36,445 nucleotides of DNA from Planctomycetota bacterium (GTDB lineage Bacteria; Planctomycetota; UBA1135). The notes below the pieces were generated by a model that saw only the letters and a list, made by a program, of their open reading frames with translations, was not told the origin of the DNA and ran no database searches. The position numbers and the translations under genes were made by a program. Positions 9,113 through 16,633 of the stretch are shown here, in pieces. The DNA lies in NCBI GenBank assembly GCA_002705055.1, contig PAHY01000047.1:1-36445 (forward strand), given 5' to 3'. Each line of letters begins with the position of its first letter. Positions within the stretch are counted from its first letter, which is position 1.

Positions 9113-10167
9113 CGTTCTTGCGATTCCGAGTTCGTGGAGCTCGTGGCGAGCCCAAAAAACTGGATCTCCCGTTGCAGCAAGGACTCACGACCGGCGTTCC
9201 GATGCGCGAGCAGCAGGTGGATTGTGCCGCGGACGGGGCCAGATGCCAAGTCCGGAGGGAGGACCAGTCTGAGCGCATAACGCCTTCCCTCTTCAAGCGT
9301 TTCGACCTTTACGGCCGCTCCGGCCACGCCCTCGACCTGGACATCGCGGAGCTCGAGTTCACCCTCGCGGGCCCCCAGCTCGAGCGGATCGACCTCGACC
9401 CGGCCGTCGACGACCTCGCGGAGCAGGTACTTGAGGGCCGGACGGGTGTAAACCAGGCTCTCGACGGTGAATTCGATCGGGATCGTCGCCGCGTACTCCT
9501 GATCGGTGCGCAGCTGCACGAAGCCCGCGCGGCGGCCCTCTTCGGCCATCCCCGCCTCGCGTACCAGCCTGAGACGCTGTTCGAGCGCGGGCTCGGCGGA
9601 GGGCAGGCCCTCGACTCGCACCCCGGCAAGCCCTGCCAGGATGTCGAGGAGACGGAAGGGCTCGGGCCCGCGCACCACGACCTCGGCGCTCAGCTCCTGC
9701 TCGCTGCCCGCTGTCTCGAAGCGCACGACGGCAGGCTCGATCTCGAACCAGGGCTCGAGCTCGCCCTGGAAATGGAGCGTCGCCGGCAGCCCCGGCCCCT
9801 CGCCCAGCAGCCGCAGCTGGGACTTGCGGACCCCGAGAAAGCCGGAGGTATCCCAGAGGGCGCGCAGCTCTCCCCGCGTTCCCTCGGGAATCTGCTGACC
9901 AAAGTCGAAGCGCTGGCCTCCCTCGCCGAGCAGCTCCAGCTCGATGCAGCCGCAGGAAGCCTCGAAGCGGTGAATGACGACCGGTGCACCCTGCACCTCG
10001 AAGGCGAAGCGCACCTCGCGCTGCTCGCCCGAGGTCATCACGCCCAGATCCTGCCGCAGCTCCTCGAACAGCAGGCCCGCCGCGGCCTCGGCCCCTGAGC
10101 CGCAGCCAGCAAACAGCCCGAGCAACAGCGCTGCTCCCAGGCCTCGTGCTTGTTCCGCTCCGCGCAC
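9109..10167 (-). CDS. DUF1573-family lipoprotein B
   Basis: A 352-residue lipoprotein paralogous to lipoprotein A. The chosen start is a GTG at 10167, because translation from it begins directly with a signal peptide (GAALLLGLFAGC, lipidated Cys22). The frame stays open further upstream to 10362 but would run across the divergent gene and spoil the signal peptide. The DUF1573 signature IHRFEASCGCIEL has Cys72 and Cys74. Similarity to lipoprotein A covers the first domain; later domains look like further beta-sandwiches and are only weakly alike. It is the first gene of the eight-gene minus-strand operon. A TATCTTG box ends 5 bases before the GTG, which fits a leaderless transcript. The function is unknown. 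Confidence 0.8.
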   Translation of the reverse strand: MRGAEQARGLGAALLLGLFAGCGSGAEAAAGLLFEELRQDLGVMTSGEQREVRFAFEVQGAPVVIHRFEASCGCIELELLGEGGQRFDFGQQIPEGTRGELRALWDTSGFLGVRKSQLRLLGEGPGLPATLHFQGELEPWFEIEPAVVRFETAGSEQELSAEVVVRGPEPFRLLDILAGLAGVRVEGLPSAEPALEQRLRLVREAGMAEEGRRAGFVQLRTDQEYAATIPIEFTVESLVYTRPALKYLLREVVDGRVEVDPLELGAREGELELRDVQVEGVAGAAVKVETLEEGRRYALRLVLPPDLASGPVRGTIHLLLAHRNAGRESLLQREIQFFGLATSSTNSESQER

Positions 10168-10173
10168 CTCGCC

Positions 10174-10179
10174 AAGATA
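10174..10179 (-). promoter_or_regulatory. Candidate -10 box for the DUF1573/pilus operon (leaderless)
   Basis: Reading the minus strand, TATCTT occupies these positions and ends six bases before the GTG at 10167. The intergenic gap to the divergent lipoprotein gene is only 17 bases. The same TATC(C/T)TG arrangement precedes kynA and the luciferase-like monooxygenase gene. No convincing -35 element was seen. Confidence 0.35.
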
Positions 10180-10184
10180 CCGCC

Positions 10185-10859
10185 ATGCTTCCCGCCCGTT
10201 TCGCGCTTCCTGGCCGAGTCCTCGGCTTGCTGCTGGCCGCTGCCCTGGGAACGAGCTGCGCTTCGCCCCCGCCCGAGCTGGAAGCCCTCGCCTACCGCCC
10301 CGACTTCTCCCGGCCGGAGGAGACCGGGCGGACCTTCCTGGTCTCCTGGGCGGTCCACGCACCGAAGACCGAGTACGAAGCGCTCTCTGAGGCCTGGAAG
10401 GACGAGGTCGGCGGCACGCTCGACGCCTATTTGCTGGCGCGGCCGCAGCTCCAGGCGGAGGTCGGCTGGATCAGCAGTCAGGCCTGGCGGCTGCAGCCGA
10501 TCCGCACCGAGGCCGGAGCCGAGGGCGTGCTCACCTGGTGGGGCCTGGACCCGGAGCGGGACCCCGTCCTGGGGATCGAATGCGTGCCGCAGAACTACCT
10601 CGAATTCGAGGAAGCCGGCGCGCGCGACCGGACACCCGGCAGCTACTTCGACGAGGAGCTGGAGCAGTTCTACGGCATCGAGGGCTCGCTGCTCTGGGTC
10701 GAGATCGAGGACAGCGCGGTGCGCGAAGCCAGTCGCCTCGACGGCATCCGCAGCATCAAGCTCGGCACCGAATGGAAAATCCGCAGGCTGATCCCGTGGG
10801 ATCCTCCTGCGGATGAGGACGACGCGGGAGCCGATGCCCGCGCCGGCAACGACGCCTAG
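10185..10859 (+). CDS. Hypothetical lipoprotein
   Basis: A 224-residue protein with a signal peptide and lipobox LGTSC (lipidated Cys25). The mature part is acidic, rich in Glu and Trp, and ends with an Asp/Ala-rich tail. I recognise no family. The ATG at 10185 was chosen because it is directly followed by a clean lipoprotein signal, while the open frame upstream overlaps the divergent gene. It is transcribed away from DUF1573 lipoprotein B with 17 bases between them. At its end it converges on the degenerate GGDEF gene, and the two stop codons share the palindrome CTAG. It probably sits in the outer or inner membrane facing the periplasm. Nothing in the sequence indicates a substrate. Confidence 0.75.
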   Translation: MLPARFALPGRVLGLLLAAALGTSCASPPPELEALAYRPDFSRPEETGRTFLVSWAVHAPKTEYEALSEAWKDEVGGTLDAYLLARPQLQAEVGWISSQAWRLQPIRTEAGAEGVLTWWGLDPERDPVLGIECVPQNYLEFEEAGARDRTPGSYFDEELEQFYGIEGSLLWVEIEDSAVREASRLDGIRSIKLGTEWKIRRLIPWDPPADEDDAGADARAGNDA

Positions 10860-11767
10860 GTGCGGGCCGGATCGACCAGCACGCGGCTGAGCAGCTCGCG
10901 CGCCGAGCGGAGAGTCGCGTCGGGGCTGACCGTGGTGCTGGTGAGCCATTCGACCGGACGGCCGCCCAGATCCTGGATGCCGAGGTCTGCGAGGCCCTGA
11001 CGCACCCGCTCGGCGAACAGCCGCACGCCTTCCGGGCCGGTGTGCGGCAGCAGCGCGAGGAAGGTGTGGTGGTCAAAGCGCGTCACCACGTCGACGTCGC
11101 GGGTGTCGAGCAGAATGACGCTGGCGACATCGAGCAGGCGCTCTTCGGCGAGCATGTCTTCGACGCGGAAGGCCGCGAGCCCCAGCGGGAAGCGGAAGCG
11201 GTTCGAGCGCTTGAACTCCTCTTCGAGGCGGTGCTCCCAGTAGTCGAAGACGTAGAGCCCCGTTTCCGGGTCGGTGATCGACTGGACGAACTCCTCGCCG
11301 CCGCCCTCTTCTTCGCGCAGGATGGCGCTGAGCTTGGCGCCCAGGTTCTCTTCGAGCGCCGACTCATCGATCTCGGGGAGCTCCCGGCCGGCCGAGGCCA
11401 GCCGCACCCCAAAGGGCGAGCTGAGGCGGTCGGCGAGCGCCTCGGGGTCGAGCGGCAGGGCCAGCGCGCCCTGCGCCCCGACGAAGCGGGCCAGGCCTTC
11501 GGCGTCGTCGGCGTCGCCGTGGGTCAGCAGGAAGACGAGCGCGCGGTGATCGCGCAGGAAACCGAGCGCCCATTCGTGCATGGCCATCGGCGCGATCGCG
11601 CGCGGGTCGACGACGACCAGGCCATCCGGGCCGGAGGCCTCGAGGGCTTCGGCGGTCTCGAAGAAAGAGACCGTCGAGACGGCCTGCTGCGCGGAGGCGG
11701 CGGCCGCCTCGCAGGCGGAGCGGACCTCGGCGTCGGTGGTCAGGACGGACAGGCTGCGCTGGGGCAT
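10856..11767 (-). CDS. Receiver-like plus degenerate GGDEF-domain protein
   Basis: A 303-residue cytoplasmic protein without signal or membrane helices. Residues 1-120 look like a receiver-type alpha/beta domain, with VVVDPR near 52-57 at the position of the usual phospho-acceptor strand. Residues 165-300 align with a GGDEF domain: DPETGLYVFDYWEHRLEEE matches the DxLTGLxNRRxF start, and RFDHHTFLALLPHT sits where RYGGDEFxxLLP is expected. The GGDEF signature is therefore DHHTF and the GH..GD loop is missing, so cyclase activity is very unlikely. Such domains can still bind nucleotides or protein partners. The gene starts 3 bases after yebC, placing it in the rplM-rpsI-yebC transcript. Its target is unknown. 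Confidence 0.7.
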   Translation of the reverse strand: MPQRSLSVLTTDAEVRSACEAAAASAQQAVSTVSFFETAEALEASGPDGLVVVDPRAIAPMAMHEWALGFLRDHRALVFLLTHGDADDAEGLARFVGAQGALALPLDPEALADRLSSPFGVRLASAGRELPEIDESALEENLGAKLSAILREEEGGGEEFVQSITDPETGLYVFDYWEHRLEEEFKRSNRFRFPLGLAAFRVEDMLAEERLLDVASVILLDTRDVDVVTRFDHHTFLALLPHTGPEGVRLFAERVRQGLADLGIQDLGGRPVEWLTSTTVSPDATLRSARELLSRVLVDPART

Positions 11768-11770
11768 GGA

Positions 11771-12496
11771 CTAGACGAACTCGGCGTTGTGGTGCACGGC
11801 TTGGACGTCTTCGTCGTCCTCGATCGCGTCGATGATCGCCTGAATCTTGTCGGCATCACCGCCCGAGACCTCGACCGTGTTGTCAGGAATGTAACGGATG
11901 GAGGCATCCAATGTCTCCCATCCTTGCCCATCAAAAGCCTCTTTCAGCTGCAGAAAGGCGCCCGGCTCGGCCTCGACCCCGTAGATTTCGGTCTCTTCGG
12001 TGGTGACGTCCTCGGCTCCGTTCTCGAGCGCGACCTCCATGAGCGCGTCCTCGTCGCAGGCCTCCTTCGGGATGGCGAAGACGGCTTTGCGGTTGAACAT
12101 GAAGGAGACCGAGCCCGAGTTGGCCATCGATCCCCCCCGCTTCGCGAGGATGTGGCGCAGGTTGGGGGCCGTCCGATTGCGGTTGTCGGTGAGGGTCTCG
12201 ATCATGATCGCGACGCCGCCGGGGGCGTAGCCCTCGTAGACCACCTCTTCCATGGCGGCGCCGTCGAGCTCGCCGGCGCCCTTCTTGATGGCCCGCTCAA
12301 TCGAGTCCTTGGGCATGTTGTCCGCTTTCGCCCGCTCGATCGCGTAGCGCAGGGACAGGTTCATGTCCGGGTCGCTGCCGCCGGTGCGGGCAGCGGTCAT
12401 GATCAGCTTGGCCCACTTGCTGAAGATCTTGCCGCGCTTGGCGTCGACCTTTGCCTTGCTGCGCTGGATGTTGGCCCAGTGAGAATGTCCTGCCAT
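11771..12496 (-). CDS. yebC: YebC/PmpR family translation or transcription regulator
   Basis: A 241-residue YebC-family protein that begins with the hallmark MAGHSHWANIQRSKAKVDAK. That motif fixes the ATG at 12496 rather than the open frame that extends to 12583. Further family motifs are DNMPKDSIERAIKKG near 60 and YEGYAPGGVAIMIE near 80, followed by a C-terminal domain with an acidic end. YebC proteins were first described as DNA-binding regulators, and more recent work ties members of the family to relief of ribosome stalling at proline stretches. AAAGAG immediately upstream can act as a ribosome-binding site. The gene follows rpsI by 111 bases and is followed closely by the degenerate GGDEF gene. 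Confidence 0.95.
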   Translation of the reverse strand: MAGHSHWANIQRSKAKVDAKRGKIFSKWAKLIMTAARTGGSDPDMNLSLRYAIERAKADNMPKDSIERAIKKGAGELDGAAMEEVVYEGYAPGGVAIMIETLTDNRNRTAPNLRHILAKRGGSMANSGSVSFMFNRKAVFAIPKEACDEDALMEVALENGAEDVTTEETEIYGVEAEPGAFLQLKEAFDGQGWETLDASIRYIPDNTVEVSGGDADKIQAIIDAIEDDEDVQAVHHNAEFV

Positions 12497-12507
12497 CTCT
12501 TTGCTCG

Positions 12508-12534
12508 ATTGTATCCCGCCCTGGTGGGCTTCAA
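12508..12534 (-). promoter_or_regulatory. Candidate sigma-70 promoter for yebC
   Basis: On the minus strand TTGAAG (12534-12529) and TACAAT (12513-12508) are separated by 15 bases, a spacing slightly short of the optimum. The predicted start of transcription falls only a few bases before the yebC ATG at 12496. The -10 match is good and the -35 is partial. Confidence 0.4.
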
Positions 12535-12548
12535 AAGATCGAACCGCC

Positions 12549-12590
12549 GACCGGAAGGCCGACGGTCCGAGGGAACTCGCCAAGGAGTTC
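12549..12590 (-). terminator. Two hairpins after rpsI, weak terminator candidate
   Basis: A perfect 6-base inverted repeat GAACTC/GAGTTC with a 6-base loop lies at 12573-12590, and a 5-base repeat GACCG/CGGTC lies at 12549-12567. Both are in the spacer between rpsI and yebC. A TTTT tract occurs on the minus strand at 12536-12533, about 13 bases past the second hairpin, too far for a standard intrinsic terminator. They may attenuate readthrough or protect the mRNA end. Confidence 0.25.
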
Positions 12591-12607
12591 GTGGAAGTGC
12601 GCCGGAT

Positions 12608-13168
12608 TTAGCGCTTGCCCCACTGGTGACCACGACGGGCACCGTGGCGGCCGGGCTTCTTGCGCTCGACCATGCGGGCATCGCGGCTGAGGTGGCCGGC
12701 GTCGCGCAGCGCCTGCTGGGAATCCGGGTAGAGACCCATCAGCGCACGACCCAGACCCATGCGGACCGCACCAGCCTGACCGGTGACTCCGCCGCCTTCG
12801 GCGTTGACGAAGACATCGACCTTCTTGCCGACCTTGAGCGACTCCAGCGGACCGCAGATGGCCGTGTGATCGACCGGGCGGGTGAAGTACTCGTTGGCGT
12901 CCTTGCCGTTGACCTGGAAGACGCCGCTTCCGGGACGGATGCGGACGCGGGCGCGCGCATTCTTGCGGCGGCCGGTACCCCAGTGGTAGCCGTTCTTGGC
13001 CGGTTCGATGATGCGACCGGTGGGGTCGATCTCGATGACGGTCTCTTCGCCGCCTTCTTCGCCGGTGGCTTCGGCACCGTCCACGGTGCCCCCCATCGCG
13101 GCGGCGACGGCCGAGGCCATCGTGTTGTCGCCTTCCTGGGGCGTCGTCGTCTCTTTCTGCTCTTCCAT
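12608..13168 (-). CDS. rpsI: Small ribosomal subunit protein uS9
   Basis: A 186-residue S9 protein. The conserved body begins near residue 62 with YHWGTGRRKNARARVRI and includes the motif VNGKDANEYF. The C-terminus ends in RGHQWGKR; the terminal Lys-Arg reaches the ribosomal P-site tRNA in this family. About 60 residues of acidic, Thr/Glu/Ala-rich sequence precede the core, beyond the usual length of about 130 residues; an internal ATG (Met17) would shorten this only slightly. It lies 25 bases downstream of rplM, the conserved L13-S9 pair, and is expected to share its promoter. Confidence 0.97.
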   Translation of the reverse strand: MEEQKETTTPQEGDNTMASAVAAAMGGTVDGAEATGEEGGEETVIEIDPTGRIIEPAKNGYHWGTGRRKNARARVRIRPGSGVFQVNGKDANEYFTRPVDHTAICGPLESLKVGKKVDVFVNAEGGGVTGQAGAVRMGLGRALMGLYPDSQQALRDAGHLSRDARMVERKKPGRHGARRGHQWGKR

Positions 13169-13193
13169 CTTGGGATCCTGTGCTGCGACCGGA

Positions 13194-13631
13194 CTAGACC
13201 TGCGGGAGCGGTTCCGGCTTCTGCGCGGCGTGCGGGTGTTCCTCGCCGGCGTAGACGAACAGCTGCTTCAGCATTTGGCGACCGAGGCGATTCTTGGGCA
13301 GCATGCGCTGCACCGCCTTGATCAGGATGCGCTCGGGGTGACGCTCGCGCACCAGTTCGAAGTCCTCCTCGACCCGACCACCCGGGTAGCCGGTGACGTG
13401 GACGTACTTCTTGGTCTCGGACTTCTGGCCGGTCGTGGCGACTTTCTCGCAGTTGATGACCACGACGGCATCACCGCAGGCAGTGTGCTCGGAAACAGTC
13501 GGCTTGTGCTTGCCCTGGAGCACGACGGCGATGTCGCGGGCCAGGCGGCCCAGGACCTTGCCCTCGGCATCGGCCACGAACCACGACCGCTCGATCTCGG
13601 CGGGCTTCAGGTGGGAAGTCTTCGGACGCAT
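13194..13631 (-). CDS. rplM: Large ribosomal subunit protein uL13
   Basis: A 145-residue L13 protein with family motifs RSWFVADAEGKVLGRLA, GDAVVVINCEKV, YPGGRVEEDFE and RMLPKNRLGRQML. The ATG at 13631 gives the usual family length. A TTG at 13658 would add nine residues (MAEVPPTKP) and cannot be excluded; neither start has an ordinary Shine-Dalgarno at normal spacing. It is the first gene of the rplM-rpsI operon. In enterobacteria L13 represses its own operon; whether that applies here is unknown, but a hairpin carrying a GGAGG sequence lies in the leader (13642-13656). Confidence 0.96.
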   Translation of the reverse strand: MRPKTSHLKPAEIERSWFVADAEGKVLGRLARDIAVVLQGKHKPTVSEHTACGDAVVVINCEKVATTGQKSETKKYVHVTGYPGGRVEEDFELVRERHPERILIKAVQRMLPKNRLGRQMLKQLFVYAGEEHPHAAQKPEPLPQV

Positions 13632-13641
13632 CGGTTTTGTT

Positions 13642-13656
13642 GGCGGCACCTCCGCC
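13642..13656 (-). promoter_or_regulatory. Leader hairpin upstream of rplM
   Basis: In the minus-strand transcript GGCGG and CCGCC form a perfect 5-base stem around the loop AGGTG, so a GGAGG sequence is partly buried in the stem and loop. It lies about 10 bases before the chosen rplM ATG. It could modulate initiation of the L13-S9 operon, but could also be chance in GC-rich DNA. Confidence 0.3.
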
Positions 13657-13669
13657 AAATGGGCCGAGC

Positions 13670-13698
13670 ATCATAAAGGAAGACCCCAGGGGCGGCAA
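13670..13698 (-). promoter_or_regulatory. Sigma-70-type promoter of rplM-rpsI
   Basis: On the minus strand TTGCCG (13698-13693) and TATGAT (13675-13670) are exactly 17 bases apart. The -10 matches the consensus at five of six positions and the -35 at four of six. Transcription would begin near 13663, giving a leader of about 30 bases before the ATG at 13631. The boxes fall in the gap between rplM and the next minus-strand gene. Confidence 0.6.
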
Positions 13699-13716
13699 GG
13701 CCCGCCCGAGGCCGAA

Positions 13717-14580
13717 TTATCGCGGCCGGAGGACCACCCCGTCGAAGGGCAGCTGCCGGTAAGTCGCGTCGAGGACCAGGGTTTCGCCCTCGTGGTGGAG
13801 CACGACGGCCTGGACGCCCGCCAGACCGGGATATTGTCGCATGACGGAGCCCAGGCGGGCCGCCTTGAGCTCGGAATCCGGCTCGTTCGGGGCGCTGGAA
13901 AGATCGCTGCGGCCCCAGTCCAGCTCGCGGCCGTCGTGCAGCACGAAGCGCAGGCCGGGCGCGCTGCTGCGGACCTGACCCAGCTTGTCCGACATCGGGC
14001 GCAGGCGGCGCACCACCAGCCCGGAGACCTCCTCGATGGCGACAATCTCGGGGAAGACGCGCAACGCCTCTTGAGCCAGGCGGCTCGCCAGCGGGCGGCC
14101 GGGCGCCGGAACCACATCGCCGGGCTCCAGCTCGATCTGCATCAGCTGACCGAGCACCTCGGCGGGCAGGCCGGCGGGCAGCATGCAGCCATCCGAGGCC
14201 AGGACCCCGGCCGGGCGGCCGTTTTGGAACAGCAGATAGCGCGCCTGGCGCGGCAGATAGTCGACCGCGATGCCGTCGGGCAACTTGAGTTCGGCGCGGA
14301 CGGTCTCGGGCTGGATCCAGCTGACCGACTTGAGGACCTCCTCGGCGATGCCGGGGGCCGCCGGCTCGAGCAGCGAGACCTGCGGGGCGCGGGCGATCGC
14401 CGCGCGCAGCTCGGCCTGCCAAGCTTCCGGCATCTCGACCCCGAAGGGGTTCTGGTCAAAACGCGCGGAGGACAGCGGTCGCTGCACATCGGAGGCCTCG
14501 ACCGCGCCTTCCTGGAACAGCCAGTACACCAGTGCGATGACGAGCACGGCCCCGCCAGCCCATGTCAGACGCTTGTCCAT
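13717..14580 (-). CDS. Single-pass membrane protein with FtsQ/DivIB-like layout
   Basis: A 287-residue protein with a short basic N-terminus, one membrane helix (about residues 7-23) and a large extracytoplasmic part. About 80 residues after the helix, a segment of the form VLKSVSWIQPETVRAELKL...RQARYLLFQNGRPAGVL...GCMLP resembles the POTRA and following beta region of FtsQ/DivIB: a V..V.W..P..V.V.L pattern, then a re-set-variable strand and a LP motif. Length also suits FtsQ. No division or murein genes are adjacent, so the assignment rests on layout only and could be wrong. Its start faces the helicase gene across 49 bases. A TAGAAC box ends six bases before its ATG. Confidence 0.55.
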   Translation of the reverse strand: MDKRLTWAGGAVLVIALVYWLFQEGAVEASDVQRPLSSARFDQNPFGVEMPEAWQAELRAAIARAPQVSLLEPAAPGIAEEVLKSVSWIQPETVRAELKLPDGIAVDYLPRQARYLLFQNGRPAGVLASDGCMLPAGLPAEVLGQLMQIELEPGDVVPAPGRPLASRLAQEALRVFPEIVAIEEVSGLVVRRLRPMSDKLGQVRSSAPGLRFVLHDGRELDWGRSDLSSAPNEPDSELKAARLGSVMRQYPGLAGVQAVVLHHEGETLVLDATYRQLPFDGVVLRPR

Positions 14581-14594
14581 GCCCCCGTTCTACC

Positions 14595-14623
14595 TTGACC
14601 GAGGTTGCGGTTCCACTCATGCT
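14595..14623 (+). promoter_or_regulatory. Candidate promoter of the Ski2-like helicase gene
   Basis: TTGACC (14595-14600) and CATGCT (14618-14623) are spaced by 17 bases. The -35 fits well and the -10 poorly (three of six). Transcription would begin at or next to the ATG at 14630, so the mRNA may be leaderless. Confidence 0.35.
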
Positions 14624-14629
14624 TGCGCC

Positions 14630-16633
14630 ATGAGTACGGCGGGACCTGCCACCTTCAAGGGCTTTACGCTCGCGCCGTTCCAGCGCCGTGCCGCGGCGGC
14701 CCTCGACACCGACCGCAACGTGCTGGTCGCCGCCCCCACCGGGGCCGGCAAGACGCTGGTCGCCGAGTACGCCATCCACCTGGCGACCCAGCGCGGCATG
14801 CGCTCGATCTACACGGCGCCCATCAAGGCCTTGTCCAATCAGAAGTTCCGCGACTTCCGCGAGGACGAGGCGATCCGCGACGCCGGGCTGATGACCGGGG
14901 ACATCACTCTCAATCCGGGCGGCCGGGTGCTGGTGATGACGACCGAGATCCTGCGCAATACGCTCACCGAAGACCCGGAGAAGCTGCAGGACGTCGGCGT
15001 CGTCGTGTTCGACGAGGTGCATTACATGGACGACCCGGACCGCGGCTCGGTCTGGGAAGAGACTCTCATGTTCCTGCCCAAGGAGGTGATCGTCGTCGCG
15101 CTCTCCGCGACGATCGACAACCTGGGCCAGTTCGCGGCCTGGCTCGAGCGGGTCCGCGAGCGGCCGGTCGAGGCGATCACCGAGACCAAGCGACCGGTTC
15201 CGCTGAAGAACTATCTGTACCACCCGAAGGCCGGCGTCTTCCCGCCCGCGCGACTCAAGCAGGTGCGCAAGCGCTTCGAGGGCCAGCGCCGCAACCGCGA
15301 GTACAAGCGCCGCGATGACCGCGAACTGGTCGAGGAGCTGATCAGCGCCAAGACGCTGCCCGTCCTCTACTTCTGCTTCTCGCGCCGGCTCTGCGAAACC
15401 AAGGCGCGCAAGATGGCGCGCAAGCGGCTGCTGTCGCCGAAGGAGGTCGAGCAGGTGGACGCCGTCTGGGAAGAGGAGCGCGCCGAGTTCGGCTTCGACG
15501 ATCGGCGCGGCGCGCTGGCCGAACTGCGCAAGCAGACCTCGCGCGGCGTGGCCTGCCACCACGCGGGCATGCTGCCGCTGCACAAGGAGATGGTCGAGCG
15601 GCTGTTCTCGCGCGGCCTGCTGAAGTTCCTGTTCACCACCGAGACCTTCGCGCTGGGCATCAACATGCCGGCGCGCGCGGTGGTCTTTGATTCGCTGTCC
15701 AAGTTCGACGGCGTCGACTTCGACTACATGCGCACCCGCGACTTCTTGCAGATGGCCGGGCGCGCCGGGCGCCAGGGCATGGACGAAGTCGGGCTGGTGT
15801 ACACGGTGCTCGAGTACGACGACGTCCTCGAGGCGCCGATTCATCGCATCCAGGAGGGCAAGGTCGAGCCGGTGGTGTCGCGCTTCAACCTGGAGTACGC
15901 AACTCTGGTGCACCTGCACGGGGTGGCCGGACAGGCCGCGGCGGCCGACGCCTGGGAGCGCAGTTTTGCCGCCTTCCAGGCCCGCGAGCACTCCAAGAAG
16001 CGCGAAGAGCAGAACCGACGCGAAGTCCGCGCGCTGCTCACCAAGCGCTTCGCCTTCCTCGAGAAGATGGGCTACATCCGCGGCGAGCGCGAAGTGCTGT
16101 CGCGCGGCGTGACCTGCCAGAAGCTGCACGGTTACGAGATCGAGCTGACTGAGCTGCTCTATGAAGGCGTGCTGCCGCAGTGCGATGCGCCCGAGCTGTG
16201 CGGGCTGGTCGCGGCGGTCATCTACGAAAGTCGCCGCGGCGACGAGTACTGGCGCAACGCGTTGCGTCCGCTGAAGAAGGTGCTGCGCCAGGCCTCGAAC
16301 GTGCTCGACGCGGCGCAGGCCACCGAGGTCAATCAGGGCCTGGTGGCGACCGTCAAGCAGCTCGACGAGGCCATGACCCCGGCCATCTACGAGTACGCCG
16401 CCGGTCGCCCCTTCCGCGAACTCGGCGACTTCACCAACGCCACGCCCGGCGACTTCGTCCGCTGTGCGCGGCTGGTCGTGCAGTACCTGCGCCACCTCGC
16501 CCGCGCCTCCGAGCAGAGCGACCCCGATTTCCACAACACCTGCCTCGACGCCGTCGAGTGCCTGTACCGTGGACCGGTCGACGTCCGCGCCGAACTCGGC
16601 CTGCGCGACGACGACGAGCTCGAACCGGAATGA
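14630..16633 (+). CDS. Ski2/Mtr4-like DEVH-box superfamily 2 helicase
   Basis: A 667-residue helicase. Walker A APTGAGKT is at 35-42, motif Ia TAPIKALSNQKF near 62-73, motif II DEVH at 128-131 (DEVHYMDDPDRG), and motif III reads ALSATI. The second RecA domain has FTTETFALGINMPAR and QMAGRAGRQGMDEVG. The C-terminal part resembles the helical DSHCT-like region of Ski2, Mtr4 and actinobacterial HelY. Family members unwind RNA ahead of degradation or processing, so an RNA-turnover role is likely. The ATG at 14630 was chosen because an open frame upstream is antisense to the divergent gene. It overlaps the next gene by 4 bases (ATGA), which couples it oddly to a redoxin-type exported protein. Confidence 0.9.
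   Translation: MSTAGPATFKGFTLAPFQRRAAAALDTDRNVLVAAPTGAGKTLVAEYAIHLATQRGMRSIYTAPIKALSNQKFRDFREDEAIRDAGLMTGDITLNPGGRVLVMTTEILRNTLTEDPEKLQDVGVVVFDEVHYMDDPDRGSVWEETLMFLPKEVIVVALSATIDNLGQFAAWLERVRERPVEAITETKRPVPLKNYLYHPKAGVFPPARLKQVRKRFEGQRRNREYKRRDDRELVEELISAKTLPVLYFCFSRRLCETKARKMARKRLLSPKEVEQVDAVWEEERAEFGFDDRRGALAELRKQTSRGVACHHAGMLPLHKEMVERLFSRGLLKFLFTTETFALGINMPARAVVFDSLSKFDGVDFDYMRTRDFLQMAGRAGRQGMDEVGLVYTVLEYDDVLEAPIHRIQEGKVEPVVSRFNLEYATLVHLHGVAGQAAAADAWERSFAAFQAREHSKKREEQNRREVRALLTKRFAFLEKMGYIRGEREVLSRGVTCQKLHGYEIELTELLYEGVLPQCDAPELCGLVAAVIYESRRGDEYWRNALRPLKKVLRQASNVLDAAQATEVNQGLVATVKQLDEAMTPAIYEYAAGRPFRELGDFTNATPGDFVRCARLVVQYLRHLARASEQSDPDFHNTCLDAVECLYRGPVDVRAELGLRDDDELEPE

Noticed and set aside
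10168..10362. Longer N-terminus for DUF1573 lipoprotein B
   Set aside because: The added 65 residues are Arg/Gly/Pro-rich and overlap the divergent lipoprotein gene. The GTG at 10167 leads straight into a lipoprotein signal.
12497..12583. Longer N-terminus for YebC
   Set aside because: The family hallmark MAGHSxWANI begins at 12496; the upstream 29 codons have no counterpart.
11042..13321. 759-codon plus-strand frame across the GGDEF, yebC and rpsI genes
   Set aside because: The minus strand carries recognisable YebC and S9 sequences across the whole stretch, so this frame cannot be a real gene.
14456..16534. 692-codon minus-strand frame opposite the Ski2-like helicase
   Set aside because: No family motif is visible, while the plus strand shows all helicase motifs in order. 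It is a shadow frame.
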